NCBI GenBank assembly: GCA_017938215.1
Contig: JAGBBZ010000015.1
Location: 62,001-126,000 of the forward strand
Length of the DNA: 64,000 nt
Source of the DNA: Eubacterium sp.
Lineage (GTDB): Bacteria > Bacillota > Clostridia > Lachnospirales > Lachnospiraceae
Direction: 5' to 3'
Shown here: positions 8,997-17,938 of the stretch, piece after piece
How positions within the stretch are numbered: position 1 is the first letter of the stretch
How the letters are laid out: every line of letters begins with the position of its first letter
Notes under the pieces: model-generated
Database searches by the model: none
Told to the model about the DNA's origin: nothing
Seen by the model: only the letters and a program-made list of their open reading frames with translations
Translations under genes and position numbers: made by a program

Positions 8997-10010
8997 ATGG
9001 GCGTTAATTCTTCGGATTTAGAAGGAATTCAGAAAGCAGCCATACTCCTTATTACTCTTGGACCAGAAAAGGCTGCGACGATATTTAAACATTTAAAAGA
9101 AGATGAGATTGAACAGCTTACGTTGGAGATTGCGAATACGCGAAGTGTATCTCCGGCAGAAAAAGAGATTGTTTTGAATGAGTTTTATGAGGTGTGTTTG
9201 GCACAGCAGTATATTGCCGAGGGTGGTATTGGATATGCCAAAGACTTGCTTCAGAAAGCATTGGGAGAAGAGAAGGCGAAAGAGGTTCTTGGGAAACTTA
9301 CTGCGTCCTTGCAGGTACGTCCGTTTGAGTTTATTCGTAAGACCGAGGCATCTCAGATTCTCAACTTTATTCAAGATGAGCATCCTCAGACCATTGCTTT
9401 GATTTTGTCGTATTTGTCATCGACGCAAGCGGCGGGGATTGTAAGTACATTGTCTCCGGAAAAACAGACGGATGTAGTTAGACGTATTGCTTTGATGGAT
9501 CGTACTTCGCCAGATGTCATTAAAGAAGTTGAAGGAATTTTGGAGCAGAAACTCGCTTCCTTGGTAAACCAAGATTACACCATTGTTGGTGGTATCGACT
9601 CTGTTGTAGAAGTGTTAAATACAGTAGATCGTGGTACAGAAAAACACATTATGGAAGAATTGGAGATTGGCGATCCAGAATTGGCAGACGAAATCCGCAA
9701 AAAGATGTTTGTGTTCGAAGATATCCTTATGCTGGACGATCGTTCCATACAGCGTGTGTTGCGTGAGGTGGAGAACAGTGAACTTGCAATTGCATTGAAA
9801 GGTGCAAATGAAGAGGTCCAAAATGTTATTTTCAACAATATGTCAACACGTTTGTCAGCGATGATCAAGGAAGACATGGAGTACATGGGACCTGTGCGTA
9901 TGAAGGATGTTGAAGAAGCACAGCAGAAGATTGTTAACATCATTAGAAAACTTGAAGATTCTGCTGAGATTGTTATTTCCAGAGGTGGAGGTGACGAGAT
10001 CGTTGTCTAA
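8997..10010 (+). CDS. fliG: Flagellar motor switch protein FliG
   Basis: FliG is the C-ring component that contacts MotA and generates torque. The 337 residues show the N-terminal domain (GIQKAAILLITLGPEKAATIFKHL), the middle domain with its EHPQT motif (QDEHPQTIALILSYL) and the C-terminal torque domain with charged residues (DDRSIQRVLREVENSELAIALKG). An in-frame TTG at 8982 overlaps fliF, but GGGGGT (8984-8989) places the ATG at 8997. The last 8 bases overlap fliH, and the fliH Shine-Dalgarno lies inside fliG. Confidence 0.95.
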   Translation: MGVNSSDLEGIQKAAILLITLGPEKAATIFKHLKEDEIEQLTLEIANTRSVSPAEKEIVLNEFYEVCLAQQYIAEGGIGYAKDLLQKALGEEKAKEVLGKLTASLQVRPFEFIRKTEASQILNFIQDEHPQTIALILSYLSSTQAAGIVSTLSPEKQTDVVRRIALMDRTSPDVIKEVEGILEQKLASLVNQDYTIVGGIDSVVEVLNTVDRGTEKHIMEELEIGDPELADEIRKKMFVFEDILMLDDRSIQRVLREVENSELAIALKGANEEVQNVIFNNMSTRLSAMIKEDMEYMGPVRMKDVEEAQQKIVNIIRKLEDSAEIVISRGGGDEIVV

Positions 10011-10845
10011 TTTAATTAAATATCAGTTTGTAAATCTAGACGGCAAGGATGCCGTCTTGATTGATAATAATCCGGAAAAAAGCGGTTTTACACCGTTGCG
10101 GGAACGTAACATGAAAATTCAGACAATTAGTGAAATTGAGGCGCAAAAAGCACTTCGGCAAGCGCAAGAGATGGCGGAGGCCGGGGCGGCTGGTGAGGGA
10201 TTTCAAGCGGGAGTTCCTGTGACGAATTTTGATAAGCTTTTCCAAGAGCATCAGAAGAAAGCAGAAAGTCGTGCGGGAGAAGTAGTGGAAGAGGCTAAGA
10301 AGGAAGCTGAACAAATTCGAGCAGAAGCGCATATTGCTGCAGATGCGGCGAGAGCTAGTGGATATGAAGAAGGAAAGCAACAGGGATATCAGGATGGCTT
10401 GCGCGCTGCTGAACAAGAACTTCAACAACGCGAGGCGGAACTTGCAGAATTAGCAAGACAGCAAAAGGAAGAACTTGCAGAATGTATCTCTGCTATAGAG
10501 GTTAAATACGTAGATGTTTTGATTCGACTTTTGAGGAAATTGACAGGAGTTGTGTTGGAGGATAAAGAAGATTTGCTTCTATATTTGATTCGCACGACTG
10601 CAAGTGAATTAGAACCATCGCAGAATTATAATATTAGAATTTCGCCAGATGATATCTATTTCCTAGAGACAAAACGAGAAGAAATACTTGATGCTTTGGG
10701 AGAGGAAGTTAATTTGGAGTTTATTGAAGAAAAGGGTTTGGAAAAAGGGCAGTGTATCATTGAGACAGATACACAAATGGTAGATTGTAGTTTTCAGACG
10801 CAATTAGACACGCTGATTCGCGATTTGCGAATGTTGACGCGTTAA
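10003..10845 (+). CDS. fliH: Flagellar assembly protein FliH
   Basis: FliH regulates the export ATPase FliI and tethers it to the C ring. The 280-residue protein has a charged N terminus, a long Ala/Glu/Lys/Gln-rich coiled coil (about 75-165, including GYEEGKQQGYQDGLRAAEQ) and a C-terminal FliI-binding domain. The start is a TTG at 10003, supported by a perfect GGAGGTGA at 9987-9994 with 8-base spacing; it overlaps fliG by 8 bases, implying translational coupling. The open frame runs further upstream, but that part lies over fliG and has no good start. Sequence conservation in FliH is low, so position in the cluster adds weight. Confidence 0.9.
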   Translation: MSNLIKYQFVNLDGKDAVLIDNNPEKSGFTPLRERNMKIQTISEIEAQKALRQAQEMAEAGAAGEGFQAGVPVTNFDKLFQEHQKKAESRAGEVVEEAKKEAEQIRAEAHIAADAARASGYEEGKQQGYQDGLRAAEQELQQREAELAELARQQKEELAECISAIEVKYVDVLIRLLRKLTGVVLEDKEDLLLYLIRTTASELEPSQNYNIRISPDDIYFLETKREEILDALGEEVNLEFIEEKGLEKGQCIIETDTQMVDCSFQTQLDTLIRDLRMLTR

Positions 10846-10874
10846 AAAGGAAAAAGGATTGGGGGAGGAAGCGA

Positions 10875-12215
10875 ATGAATCCTTCATCGGTAATTAATTT
10901 TGAACGATACGATGCTTTGATGGAACGAAGTTTAGCAAAGCATCTTGGGAAAGTAACAAAAGTTGTTGGTTTGACCATAGAGTCAATTGGACCTGTAGCA
11001 AAATTAAATGATTTATGTATTATCAAATCCAATTCGGCGGCTGGTGCTGTAAAAGCAGAGGTGGTCGGTTTTCGTGATGACCGAGTATTGTTGATGCCAT
11101 ATGATACAGTGGATGGTGTCGGGTTGGGGAGTTGGGTGGAAAATACAGGTGCACCGCTACAAGTTTCCGTTAGTGATCGTTTGCTTGGTAAAACTTTGGA
11201 TGGCATGGGGGAGCCTATGCACGAAGAACCTTTGCCAGAGGATTGTTATCATTATTCTGTGGAGGCGGCACCGCCTGATCCAATGAGTCGAAAATTGATT
11301 GATGAAGTTTTGTCCCTGGGAGTTAAGGCTGTGGATGGCTTGTTAACCATTGGCAAGGGGCAAAGAATTGGTATTTTTGCCGGAAGTGGTGTGGGAAAAA
11401 GTACATTGATGGGTATGTTTGCGCGAAATACACGAGCGGATATTAATGTGATTGCATTAATTGGCGAGCGTGGAAGAGAGGTACGCGAGTTTATCGAGCG
11501 AGATCTTGGAGAAGAAGGTATGAGACGCTCGGTTGTGGTCGTGGCAACTTCGGATAAGCCTGCTTTGATACGTAAAAAGGCAGCACAGACAGCAACCGCC
11601 GTTGCGGAGTATTTTCGAGATCAGGGAAAAGATGTATTGTTGATGATGGACTCGCTGACACGTTTTTCTATGGCGCAACGAGAAATTGGACTTGCATCTG
11701 GAGAACCGCCAGTGTCGCGTGGATATCCGCCAAGCGTATATGCTGAAATGCCAAAGTTGTTGGAACGTGCGGGGAATTCTGCACGAGGGTCGATCACAGG
11801 ACTTTATACTGTTTTGGTTGATGGTGATGATTTTAATGAGCCGATTACAGACACTGCACGTGGAATTTTGGATGGTCATGTTGTTTTATCGCGAGCAATG
11901 GCCCAGAAAAACCATTATCCTGCGATTGATATTTTGCAGAGTATCTCCCGTGTTATGAGTTCAATTGCGTCACCAGAGCATAAGAGGGTTTCTGGTATGT
12001 TGAAAAAGGTATTGGCTACATATCGTGAAGCGGAGGATTTGATTAACATCGGTGCGTATAAGTCTGGTTCTAATCCGGAAATTGATTTTGCGATTGAAAA
12101 AATAGGAGCGGTAAATGCTTTTTTGCGTCAAGGGACCGAAGAGAAATTTAGTTTTGAAGATGCTGTTTCGATAATGACAGAAATCTTTGAACAATCGGAA
12201 GAAATGAGGGATTGA
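10875..12215 (+). CDS. fliI: Flagellum-specific ATP synthase FliI
   Basis: FliI is the hexameric ATPase of flagellar type III export, related to F1-beta. In 446 residues I see Walker A GSGVGKST (about 170-177), the conserved LIGERGREVREF segment, Walker B VLLMMDSLTRFS and the SRGYPPSVYAEMPKLLERAG segment. Length is normal. A strong GGGGGAGG precedes the ATG at 10875. fliJ follows after a single base. Confidence 0.96.
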   Translation: MNPSSVINFERYDALMERSLAKHLGKVTKVVGLTIESIGPVAKLNDLCIIKSNSAAGAVKAEVVGFRDDRVLLMPYDTVDGVGLGSWVENTGAPLQVSVSDRLLGKTLDGMGEPMHEEPLPEDCYHYSVEAAPPDPMSRKLIDEVLSLGVKAVDGLLTIGKGQRIGIFAGSGVGKSTLMGMFARNTRADINVIALIGERGREVREFIERDLGEEGMRRSVVVVATSDKPALIRKKAAQTATAVAEYFRDQGKDVLLMMDSLTRFSMAQREIGLASGEPPVSRGYPPSVYAEMPKLLERAGNSARGSITGLYTVLVDGDDFNEPITDTARGILDGHVVLSRAMAQKNHYPAIDILQSISRVMSSIASPEHKRVSGMLKKVLATYREAEDLINIGAYKSGSNPEIDFAIEKIGAVNAFLRQGTEEKFSFEDAVSIMTEIFEQSEEMRD

Positions 12216-12216
12216 T

Positions 12217-12669
12217 TTGGCACGCTTTCGATTTCCTATGGAAAATATTCTAAACATGAAAATGAAGTTAGAAGAACAAGCGAAGAATGAGTATGCCCAT
12301 GCCAATGCCAGGCTTTTGGCAGAGCAAGAAAAACTAGAACTTCTTCAAAAGCGTTTGGAAGATGCAAAAGAAAAGTTGAAAATGATTTTGAAAGAAGAGT
12401 TGTCGGTGGTGGAAATTCGACGACGCGAGGATGCGGTTGAAGTGATCAAGATGTATGTTATGCAACAACTTTTGACGGTAAAACGGTGCGAGAAGGAAGT
12501 TGAAGTGGCTCGTGATAAACTGACGGAAGCGATGAAGGAACGAAAAACCTTTGAAAAATTAAGAGAAAAAGCGTTTGAGGCTTTTTTGATAGAAGAACAA
12601 AAAGCAGAGCAAAAAGAAGTGGATGAGCTTGTGAGTTACAAGTATGGCGCGAAGACGAAAAATGCGTGA
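12217..12669 (+). CDS. fliJ: Flagellar export protein FliJ
   Basis: FliJ is a coiled-coil export chaperone and stalk protein that docks in the FliI ring and activates the FlhA gate. The 150 residues are almost wholly alpha-helical and charged (MARFRFPMENILNMKMKLEEQ at the start, with heptad-like Lys/Glu spacing throughout), as expected. The start is a TTG at 12217, one base after the fliI stop, with ATGAGGG as ribosome binding site. Identification relies on the N-terminal F-R-F-P-M-E-x-I-L pattern, length and position. Confidence 0.88.
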   Translation: MARFRFPMENILNMKMKLEEQAKNEYAHANARLLAEQEKLELLQKRLEDAKEKLKMILKEELSVVEIRRREDAVEVIKMYVMQQLLTVKRCEKEVEVARDKLTEAMKERKTFEKLREKAFEAFLIEEQKAEQKEVDELVSYKYGAKTKNA

Positions 12670-12693
12670 TGACACGCGGAAATGAGGAAAACT

Positions 12694-13437
12694 ATGGCAA
12701 GAAAGAAGAAAAAGAATCAAGAATATGCACAGGAGGAAACAGCGGGGAGCAAGTTGCTTACGATATTAATCGTCCTCGTAATCGTGTTGATTTGGCTTGG
12801 GATTTTTGGCGTATTGATCAAGTTGGATGTGGGTAATTTTGGAAGTGAAGTTTTATATCCGGTATTGAAAGATGTTCCGTTGGTGAATCGCGTTCTTCCG
12901 GAAGTGGAAGGTGAGGCGAAGGAGACGGATGGTTATACGGATATTAAGGAAGCCAATGCTAGGATTCGTGAACTGGAGAAGGAATTGGCAAAATTAAAGA
13001 GTACAAATTCAGCTAGTAGTGATGAGGTGAAAGAATTAAAGGCGGAGATAGAACGGCTAAAAAAATTCGAGCAACAACAACTGGCGTTTGAACAACGTGT
13101 TAAGGAGTTTGACGAAAATGTTGTTTATAATGACAAGGCACCGGATATTGCTGAATATAAGGCTTATTATGAGGAAATAGATCCTGATAATGCTGCGGAA
13201 ATATATAAAGACGTTGTAAGGGAATTGCAATACACAGCAAAGATTACGAAACAAGCTACGATGTATTCGAAAATGGATGCGGAGCAGGCGGCAGAGATTC
13301 TTGAAACAATGTCTGGAGATTTGGAACTTGTGGCTGCGATTTTGGATAGTATGCCTGAGACAAAAAGTGCAGTGATACTTGAAAATATGGCACCAGAGAC
13401 AGCGGCGCAGATTACTACAAAAATGACGGAAAGATAG
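12694..13437 (+). CDS. MotE/YlxF-like membrane protein with MgtE-N-like C terminus
   Basis: The gene sits where B. subtilis has ylxF. The 247-residue product has a Lys-rich start, one transmembrane helix (about 20-47, LLTILIVLVIVLIWLGIFGV), a coiled coil (about 85-140) and a C-terminal region of short repeated helices (MDAEQAAEILETMSGDLELV, then SMPETKSAVILENMAPETAAQI), the pattern seen in MgtE N-terminal domains. In related systems (MotE of Rhizobium, YlxF/FliJ-adjacent proteins) such proteins are thought to help stator or basal-body assembly. An upstream ATG at 12682 is less well placed than 12694, which follows GAGGA by 5 bases. The exact function is not known. Confidence 0.72.
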   Translation: MARKKKKNQEYAQEETAGSKLLTILIVLVIVLIWLGIFGVLIKLDVGNFGSEVLYPVLKDVPLVNRVLPEVEGEAKETDGYTDIKEANARIRELEKELAKLKSTNSASSDEVKELKAEIERLKKFEQQQLAFEQRVKEFDENVVYNDKAPDIAEYKAYYEEIDPDNAAEIYKDVVRELQYTAKITKQATMYSKMDAEQAAEILETMSGDLELVAAILDSMPETKSAVILENMAPETAAQITTKMTER

Positions 13438-13464
13438 GCGAAAAGCATAAAGAATCATGTTTTT

Positions 13465-13492
13465 TTGTCGATATATATACTGTATGTATAAT
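13465..13492 (+). promoter_or_regulatory. Possible internal sigma-A promoter before fliK
   Basis: TTGTCG (13465-13470) and TATAAT (13487-13492) are 16 bases apart, in the only non-coding gap of this part of the operon. The predicted start would fall just before the fliK Shine-Dalgarno (AAAGGAGGA). The region is AT-rich, so a chance match is possible. Confidence 0.35.
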
Positions 13493-13514
13493 AAAAAAAG
13501 AAAGGAGGAACGCA

Positions 13515-14864
13515 ATGCAGACACAAGGTATATCATTAAGTATGTCCGCGGTGCAATCTCGCACAACGGGATCGACATCCAAAGTACAGGATTCGAATTT
13601 TGATCGTTTTATGACGCGTAGTACATCTGATGTATCTCAACGCAAGGAACCAGTGGTTAATGATAAGGCATCGATGGAACGTTCGACGAATGCAGGAAGT
13701 GAAGTTAATTCGTCCAGTGAGGATTTTAACAAACACAAGATATCATTGAACGATGGAACGTCAAAACCGAACAATCTTGAGCATGTGGATGTGGAGAATG
13801 TGGAAAGCCAAGTTGTTGTACTGTTACAACAAACGTTTGGGTTAAGTGAAGAAGAGATTGTAGATATTCTTGAGCAGCTTGGATTGACTCCAATGGATTT
13901 GGCATTGATGATGTCGACGGATTCCGTTCAGATTACTCCGATCAATATGGAAAGTATCAAGTCTGTTGTTATGGAAGTACATGGTATTGATGATGCAAAT
14001 GCATTTTTGCTATCGGATACAATGTGTCAGGAACTGAATGATATCATGTCAGGAATTCAAGATATTTTATCCAAAGAGCTTGGCGTGAATGTGGATCAAA
14101 TGTCTCAGGATGATACAATTTTGATGCAGAGTTTTGCAGAAAAATGGGAAGCATTGATAAGTTCCCAGCATGGAGAAGTGGAAGAAACGACAGTGGCAGA
14201 AGAACCGACTATGATCTCTGATTCAATGGAAATGGTGAAAGATACTCCTGTTGTGGTAGAAATGTCCAATGAATCCGGAGCAGAGAATGGAAATGCAGGT
14301 GCTTCGAAAATGGCAACAGATTCTGTACATCAAGAGCCGACGGTTCAAAATGAAAGTCCGATTCAATCTTTTGCAGAACGCCTAAGCGATTCATTTGAAG
14401 CAGTATCTAACGAAGAAATGGCAGCTTCTCGTGTGACAATGAATAGTATTGTAGAGCAGGTTGTACGTCATGTTCGGATTCGTGTGTTACCACAGACAAC
14501 AAGCATGGAATTGCAATTGAATCCAGAGTCTTTGGGGCGGGTTAATTTGACTGTTACTTCTCAAAATGGAACAGCGACAGCGACATTGACAGTGCAGAAC
14601 GAAGTTGCGAAGGAGGCTTTGGAAAGCCAGATTGCTGTATTGAAGGAGAACCTGGAAGAACATGGATTGAAGGTTGAATCCGTGGAAGTTACCGTATCTG
14701 AGTTTGGATTTAAAAATCCGGAAGATTCCAACCAAGGTGCTTTCCAGCGTAAAAAGTCTGGTGGAAGACGATTCCGTCTTGATTCTGCGGAAAATGTTGA
14801 AGAAACTGTGGAAACAGAAGAGGCAAGACAGGATGGAGAAAGTGTCGTGGATTATACGGCGTAG
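13515..14864 (+). CDS. fliK: Flagellar hook-length control protein FliK
   Basis: FliK acts as molecular ruler for the hook and switches export specificity by contacting FlhB. The 449 residues are mostly Ser/Thr/Glu/Asn-rich and probably disordered, as usual for FliK. The recognisable C-terminal hook-length domain lies at about 320-400 (MELQLNPESLGRVNLTVTSQ, then QIAVLKENLEEHGLKVESVEV). AAAGGAGGA gives a strong ribosome binding site for the ATG at 13515. flgD follows after 18 bases, as expected for a hook module. Confidence 0.9.
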   Translation: MQTQGISLSMSAVQSRTTGSTSKVQDSNFDRFMTRSTSDVSQRKEPVVNDKASMERSTNAGSEVNSSSEDFNKHKISLNDGTSKPNNLEHVDVENVESQVVVLLQQTFGLSEEEIVDILEQLGLTPMDLALMMSTDSVQITPINMESIKSVVMEVHGIDDANAFLLSDTMCQELNDIMSGIQDILSKELGVNVDQMSQDDTILMQSFAEKWEALISSQHGEVEETTVAEEPTMISDSMEMVKDTPVVVEMSNESGAENGNAGASKMATDSVHQEPTVQNESPIQSFAERLSDSFEAVSNEEMAASRVTMNSIVEQVVRHVRIRVLPQTTSMELQLNPESLGRVNLTVTSQNGTATATLTVQNEVAKEALESQIAVLKENLEEHGLKVESVEVTVSEFGFKNPEDSNQGAFQRKKSGGRRFRLDSAENVEETVETEEARQDGESVVDYTA

Positions 14865-14882
14865 GATTTAGGAGGCGAAATT

Positions 14883-15635
14883 ATGAATACATCTTTACAG
14901 GGACTAGTTACTGGTCTTGATGAATTAACTCTTGGAACCGATCGAGTGAATGCGTCAGCAACGACAAAGACGGCAGGCGGAAATCTCGGAAAAGATGAAT
15001 TCCTTCAGTTGCTTGTGTGTCAGATGAAAAATCAGGATCCATTGGAACCGGAAAAGGATACACAGTTCATTGCACAGCTTGCACAATTTTCTTCCTTGGA
15101 GCAGATGCAGAATCTGAATGAAACAGCTTTGAATTCTCAGGCATTTGGATTGGTAGGAAAGTCTGTTGTGATTAATAGCACAAGTGCAAATGGAAGTGTA
15201 ACAGAAATCAGTGGTGTTGTGGATTATATCACGATGAAGAACGGGGAAGCAAATCTTTCGGTGGATGGTCAGTTATATTCCATTGAAGATTTGGTGGAAG
15301 TAAAGGATTCCTATTATGCAATACAGGAGTTTCTTCCTTCTGTGGAAGCAACACAAGGTATTTTTGATAAATCCAACAAAAAAGCTGTGGAAGTAAAAAT
15401 TGATCTTGGTGATGGCGATTATGCAGCTTCCAGCGTGGCAGTAATGATCAATGGTGAATATGTTGAATCTGAGCAGTTGAGCTATCAGGATGGAACATTA
15501 TATATCTTACCAGGAGCGTTGGATAAATTAGAAATAGGAACGTACGATGTAGGTTTGTATTTTGATGATGCCTACACAACGACAGTAACAGATAAGGTTT
15601 CCATTAAGGTTACAGATAGTGGTATTTCGGCATGA
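14883..15635 (+). CDS. flgD: Flagellar hook assembly (cap) protein FlgD
   Basis: FlgD forms the scaffold cap for hook polymerisation by FlgE. The 250-residue protein has the N-terminal signature LGKDEFLQLLVCQMKNQDPL...TQFIAQLAQFSSLEQMQNL and a beta-rich C-terminal region. The N-terminal motif is diagnostic. AGGAGGCGAAATT precedes the ATG at 14883. It lies between fliK and the small flagellar operon gene, the usual Firmicutes order. Confidence 0.93.
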   Translation: MNTSLQGLVTGLDELTLGTDRVNASATTKTAGGNLGKDEFLQLLVCQMKNQDPLEPEKDTQFIAQLAQFSSLEQMQNLNETALNSQAFGLVGKSVVINSTSANGSVTEISGVVDYITMKNGEANLSVDGQLYSIEDLVEVKDSYYAIQEFLPSVEATQGIFDKSNKKAVEVKIDLGDGDYAASSVAVMINGEYVESEQLSYQDGTLYILPGALDKLEIGTYDVGLYFDDAYTTTVTDKVSIKVTDSGISA

Positions 15636-15675
15636 GATACTACCTGTGTAAATAATCAGGAGGTGGACAAAGCGA

Positions 15676-16062
15676 ATGAATATTACGAATAAGAACTTTG
15701 TATCCATCGATGAAATGCGTCAGAAGGTTCAGGGGGCAAACGCTTCGAATCTTAAGACGGAAACCAATGGGGATTCTGGGAAATCGTTTGATCGGGTGCT
15801 GTGGGATACGGCGGATCGTGTGAAATTTTCTAAGCATGCTGAAAAAAGATTAGAGATGAGAAATATTTCTATTTCTGAAGAACAAAAGGCAAGGTTAGAG
15901 GATGCAGCAGAGCGGGCGATGGAAAAAGGAATGACAGAATCTTTAGTAATGGTAGATGATTTGGCATTTATTCTAAATGTCAGAAATAAAACCATTGTAA
16001 CTGCAGTAAATGATACATCCAATGCTGTTTTTACAAATATCGATGGAGCGATAATTAATTGA
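15676..16062 (+). CDS. Small flagellar operon protein, TIGR02530-type
   Basis: The 128-residue protein matches the small family described as a flagellar operon protein (TIGR02530), found between flgD and flgE in many Firmicutes and spirochetes. The diagnostic pattern is FSKHAEKRLEMRNI, then AAERAMEKGMTESLVMVDDL, then ILNVRNKTIVTAVNDT and VFTNIDG near the C terminus. The N-terminal 45 residues are variable. AGGAGGTGG precedes the ATG at 15676. Its function is not established; position suggests a role in hook assembly or FlgD/FlgE handling. Confidence 0.85.
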   Translation: MNITNKNFVSIDEMRQKVQGANASNLKTETNGDSGKSFDRVLWDTADRVKFSKHAEKRLEMRNISISEEQKARLEDAAERAMEKGMTESLVMVDDLAFILNVRNKTIVTAVNDTSNAVFTNIDGAIIN

Positions 16063-16156
16063 TACAAGTTGTAGACATGCTGGCCCTTTACAGGAAGCAT
16101 GAGAGTCTCTGAATGCTGGATGAGGCTTAGGAAAAAAGAAATGGAGGGTAATCATT

Positions 16157-17605
16157 ATGATGAGATCACTGTGGTCTGGAGTATCGGGATTGAAGGTACA
16201 TCAGACAAAAATGGATGTTATAGGTAACAATATTGCAAATGTGAATACGGTTGGATTCCGTTCCAGTTCCGTTAACTTCACAGACGTATTCTATCAGACA
16301 ACGCAGAGTGCATCTGGTCCAAATGCTAACACGGGAGCTGCGGGTAGAAATGCAATTCAGATTGGTCTTGGTTCCAATGTAGCTTCCGTATCTGTAAATA
16401 TGAGTGGTACAGGTGCAACAAACCGTACGGATCGTGGAATGGATTTGATGATCAATGGAGATGCTTTCTTTGTTGTGCAGAGTAGTGGAAATACATATTT
16501 TACAAAATCAGGTTGTTTTGATATCGACGCGGCAGGAACATTATATTGTACAACGAACGGTGCGACGGTTCTTGGTTGGGGCGTGGATGAAAATGGAGAT
16601 ATTCGTAAGGATACTGTAGATTCATTGAAATTGATGTCTCCGGAAAATATGAACGCAGAACCTACTGCCACGGGAAATGTTACTCTTTCTGGTAATATTG
16701 ATAGCAAAGATAAGCAGGTTACGTATAGTGTGGATGGGGAAGGATATCCGATATCCATTGGATTCTATGATAATACAGGTAATTATTTTACTGCAAAGCT
16801 TAGTGTCATGAAAGCGAATGATACAACAAATAATGAGTATACAGTAGGCATTACTGATATTATGGACGAGAAAGGATCGTCAATTTTGAAGCAGGCAACT
16901 GTAGATGCTAGTGGAAATACAGTATACACCACAACAGGACAGTATGTAAGTTTTGCAGGTCAGTCTCCGTTGAACTATACCGTAGATCCAGACGGTACTG
17001 TGCAGTTTGCACCAAGTACTGCGCTTCTTACCTTTAACGGCTCTTCTGGTGAATTTGTAAGTGTATCTGGCGAATTGGAAGGTATGTTGAATCTTACATT
17101 GAATGATGGAAATACAGAGAATAATGCCTTCCCAGTAGGTGGTGTGGATATTGATTTCTCGGGACTTACTATGTATGCTACAAGTGGAACAAGTAGTGTT
17201 AAACCAGAACGTGGCGATAAGAATGGGTACAATGCAGGTAATGCTGCTGGCCAGTTAAATGGTTTCTCGATTAATGGAGATGGAAAAATTTATGCGGTTT
17301 ACGATAATGGAGATGACAAACTTCTTGGTCAGGTTGCGGTAGCATCCTTCGCTAACCCATCTGGTTTGGAAGCGGTTGGAAATAGTTTGTTTGCAGCGAC
17401 TTTGAACTCAGGTGAGTTTGATGGAATTGGTCAAGATATCACAGAAGTTGGTAGCTTTTCTGTAGGAGCCTTGGAAATGTCGGATGTTGATTTGGCTACC
17501 GAATTTACGAATATGATTACGACACAACGTGGTTTCCAAGCAAATTCAAGAACGATTACAACTTCGGATACGATGCTGGAAGAATTGATTAACTTGAAAC
17601 GATAA
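16157..17605 (+). CDS. flgE: Flagellar hook protein FlgE
   Basis: FlgE is the hook subunit. The 482 residues show the conserved N-terminal segment (MMRSLWSGVSGLKVHQTKMD, then VIGNNIANVNTVGFR), a large Asn/Gly/Thr-rich central part, and the C-terminal hook signature (SDVDLATEFTNMITTQRGFQANSRTI...DTMLEELINLKR). Length is within the usual range. GAGGG (16144-16148) suits the ATG at 16157; the next ATG at 16160 would also work. A strong terminator follows, so flgE closes the first flagellar transcription unit. Confidence 0.95.
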   Translation: MMRSLWSGVSGLKVHQTKMDVIGNNIANVNTVGFRSSSVNFTDVFYQTTQSASGPNANTGAAGRNAIQIGLGSNVASVSVNMSGTGATNRTDRGMDLMINGDAFFVVQSSGNTYFTKSGCFDIDAAGTLYCTTNGATVLGWGVDENGDIRKDTVDSLKLMSPENMNAEPTATGNVTLSGNIDSKDKQVTYSVDGEGYPISIGFYDNTGNYFTAKLSVMKANDTTNNEYTVGITDIMDEKGSSILKQATVDASGNTVYTTTGQYVSFAGQSPLNYTVDPDGTVQFAPSTALLTFNGSSGEFVSVSGELEGMLNLTLNDGNTENNAFPVGGVDIDFSGLTMYATSGTSSVKPERGDKNGYNAGNAAGQLNGFSINGDGKIYAVYDNGDDKLLGQVAVASFANPSGLEAVGNSLFAATLNSGEFDGIGQDITEVGSFSVGALEMSDVDLATEFTNMITTQRGFQANSRTITTSDTMLEELINLKR

Positions 17606-17624
17606 AATTTATAAAAAAATGTCG

Positions 17625-17654
17625 AAAAAGGGAAACTTTATGTTTCCCTTTTTT
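17625..17654 (+). terminator. Rho-independent terminator after flgE
   Basis: AAAAAGGGAAAC (17625-17636) and GTTTCCCTTTTT (17642-17653) form a perfect 12-pair stem with a 5-base loop, followed by T residues to 17654. The flanking A-run means it could also work on the opposite strand, though no opposing gene is nearby. Confidence 0.85.
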
Positions 17655-17662
17655 GTTGAATA

Positions 17663-17671
17663 TGGTATAAT
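17663..17671 (+). promoter_or_regulatory. Extended -10 promoter for flbD-motA-motB-fliL
   Basis: TGGTATAAT at 17663-17671 is a perfect extended -10 (TGnTATAAT) immediately downstream of the flgE terminator. I see no good -35 at the proper distance, because that region is the terminator stem. Its position between a terminator and flbD supports a separate transcription unit. Confidence 0.55.
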
Positions 17672-17723
17672 AAGTATTAGGTTAACGAATCGAAAAATGC
17701 TTTTGAAAAAGGGAGGCTCTGAC

Positions 17724-17912
17724 ATGATTGATGTGACGAGAATGGGTGGGCAAGAGGTTACGCTGAATGCACACTTGATTGAATTCATTGAAGAGACGCC
17801 AGATACGGTTATTACATTAACTACGGGTAAGAAAATAATCGTAAAAGAAAGTAGACAAGAAGTTAAAAATTTAGTAAAATTATATCGAAAAGAGATAGGA
17901 AATAACATTTAG
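17724..17912 (+). CDS. flbD: FlbD family protein
   Basis: The protein has 62 residues and matches the short FlbD/YlzI family (MIDVTRMGGQEVTLNAHLIEFIEETPDT, with TGKKIIVKES later), usually found between flgE and motA. This is unrelated to the Caulobacter regulator of the same name. The open frame extends upstream through the terminator and promoter, but the GGGAGG at 17711-17716 selects the ATG at 17724, which agrees with family length. The function is unknown. Confidence 0.88.
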   Translation: MIDVTRMGGQEVTLNAHLIEFIEETPDTVITLTTGKKIIVKESRQEVKNLVKLYRKEIGNNI

Positions 17913-17938
17913 ATAAAATATTAAGGTGGTGTATTTTT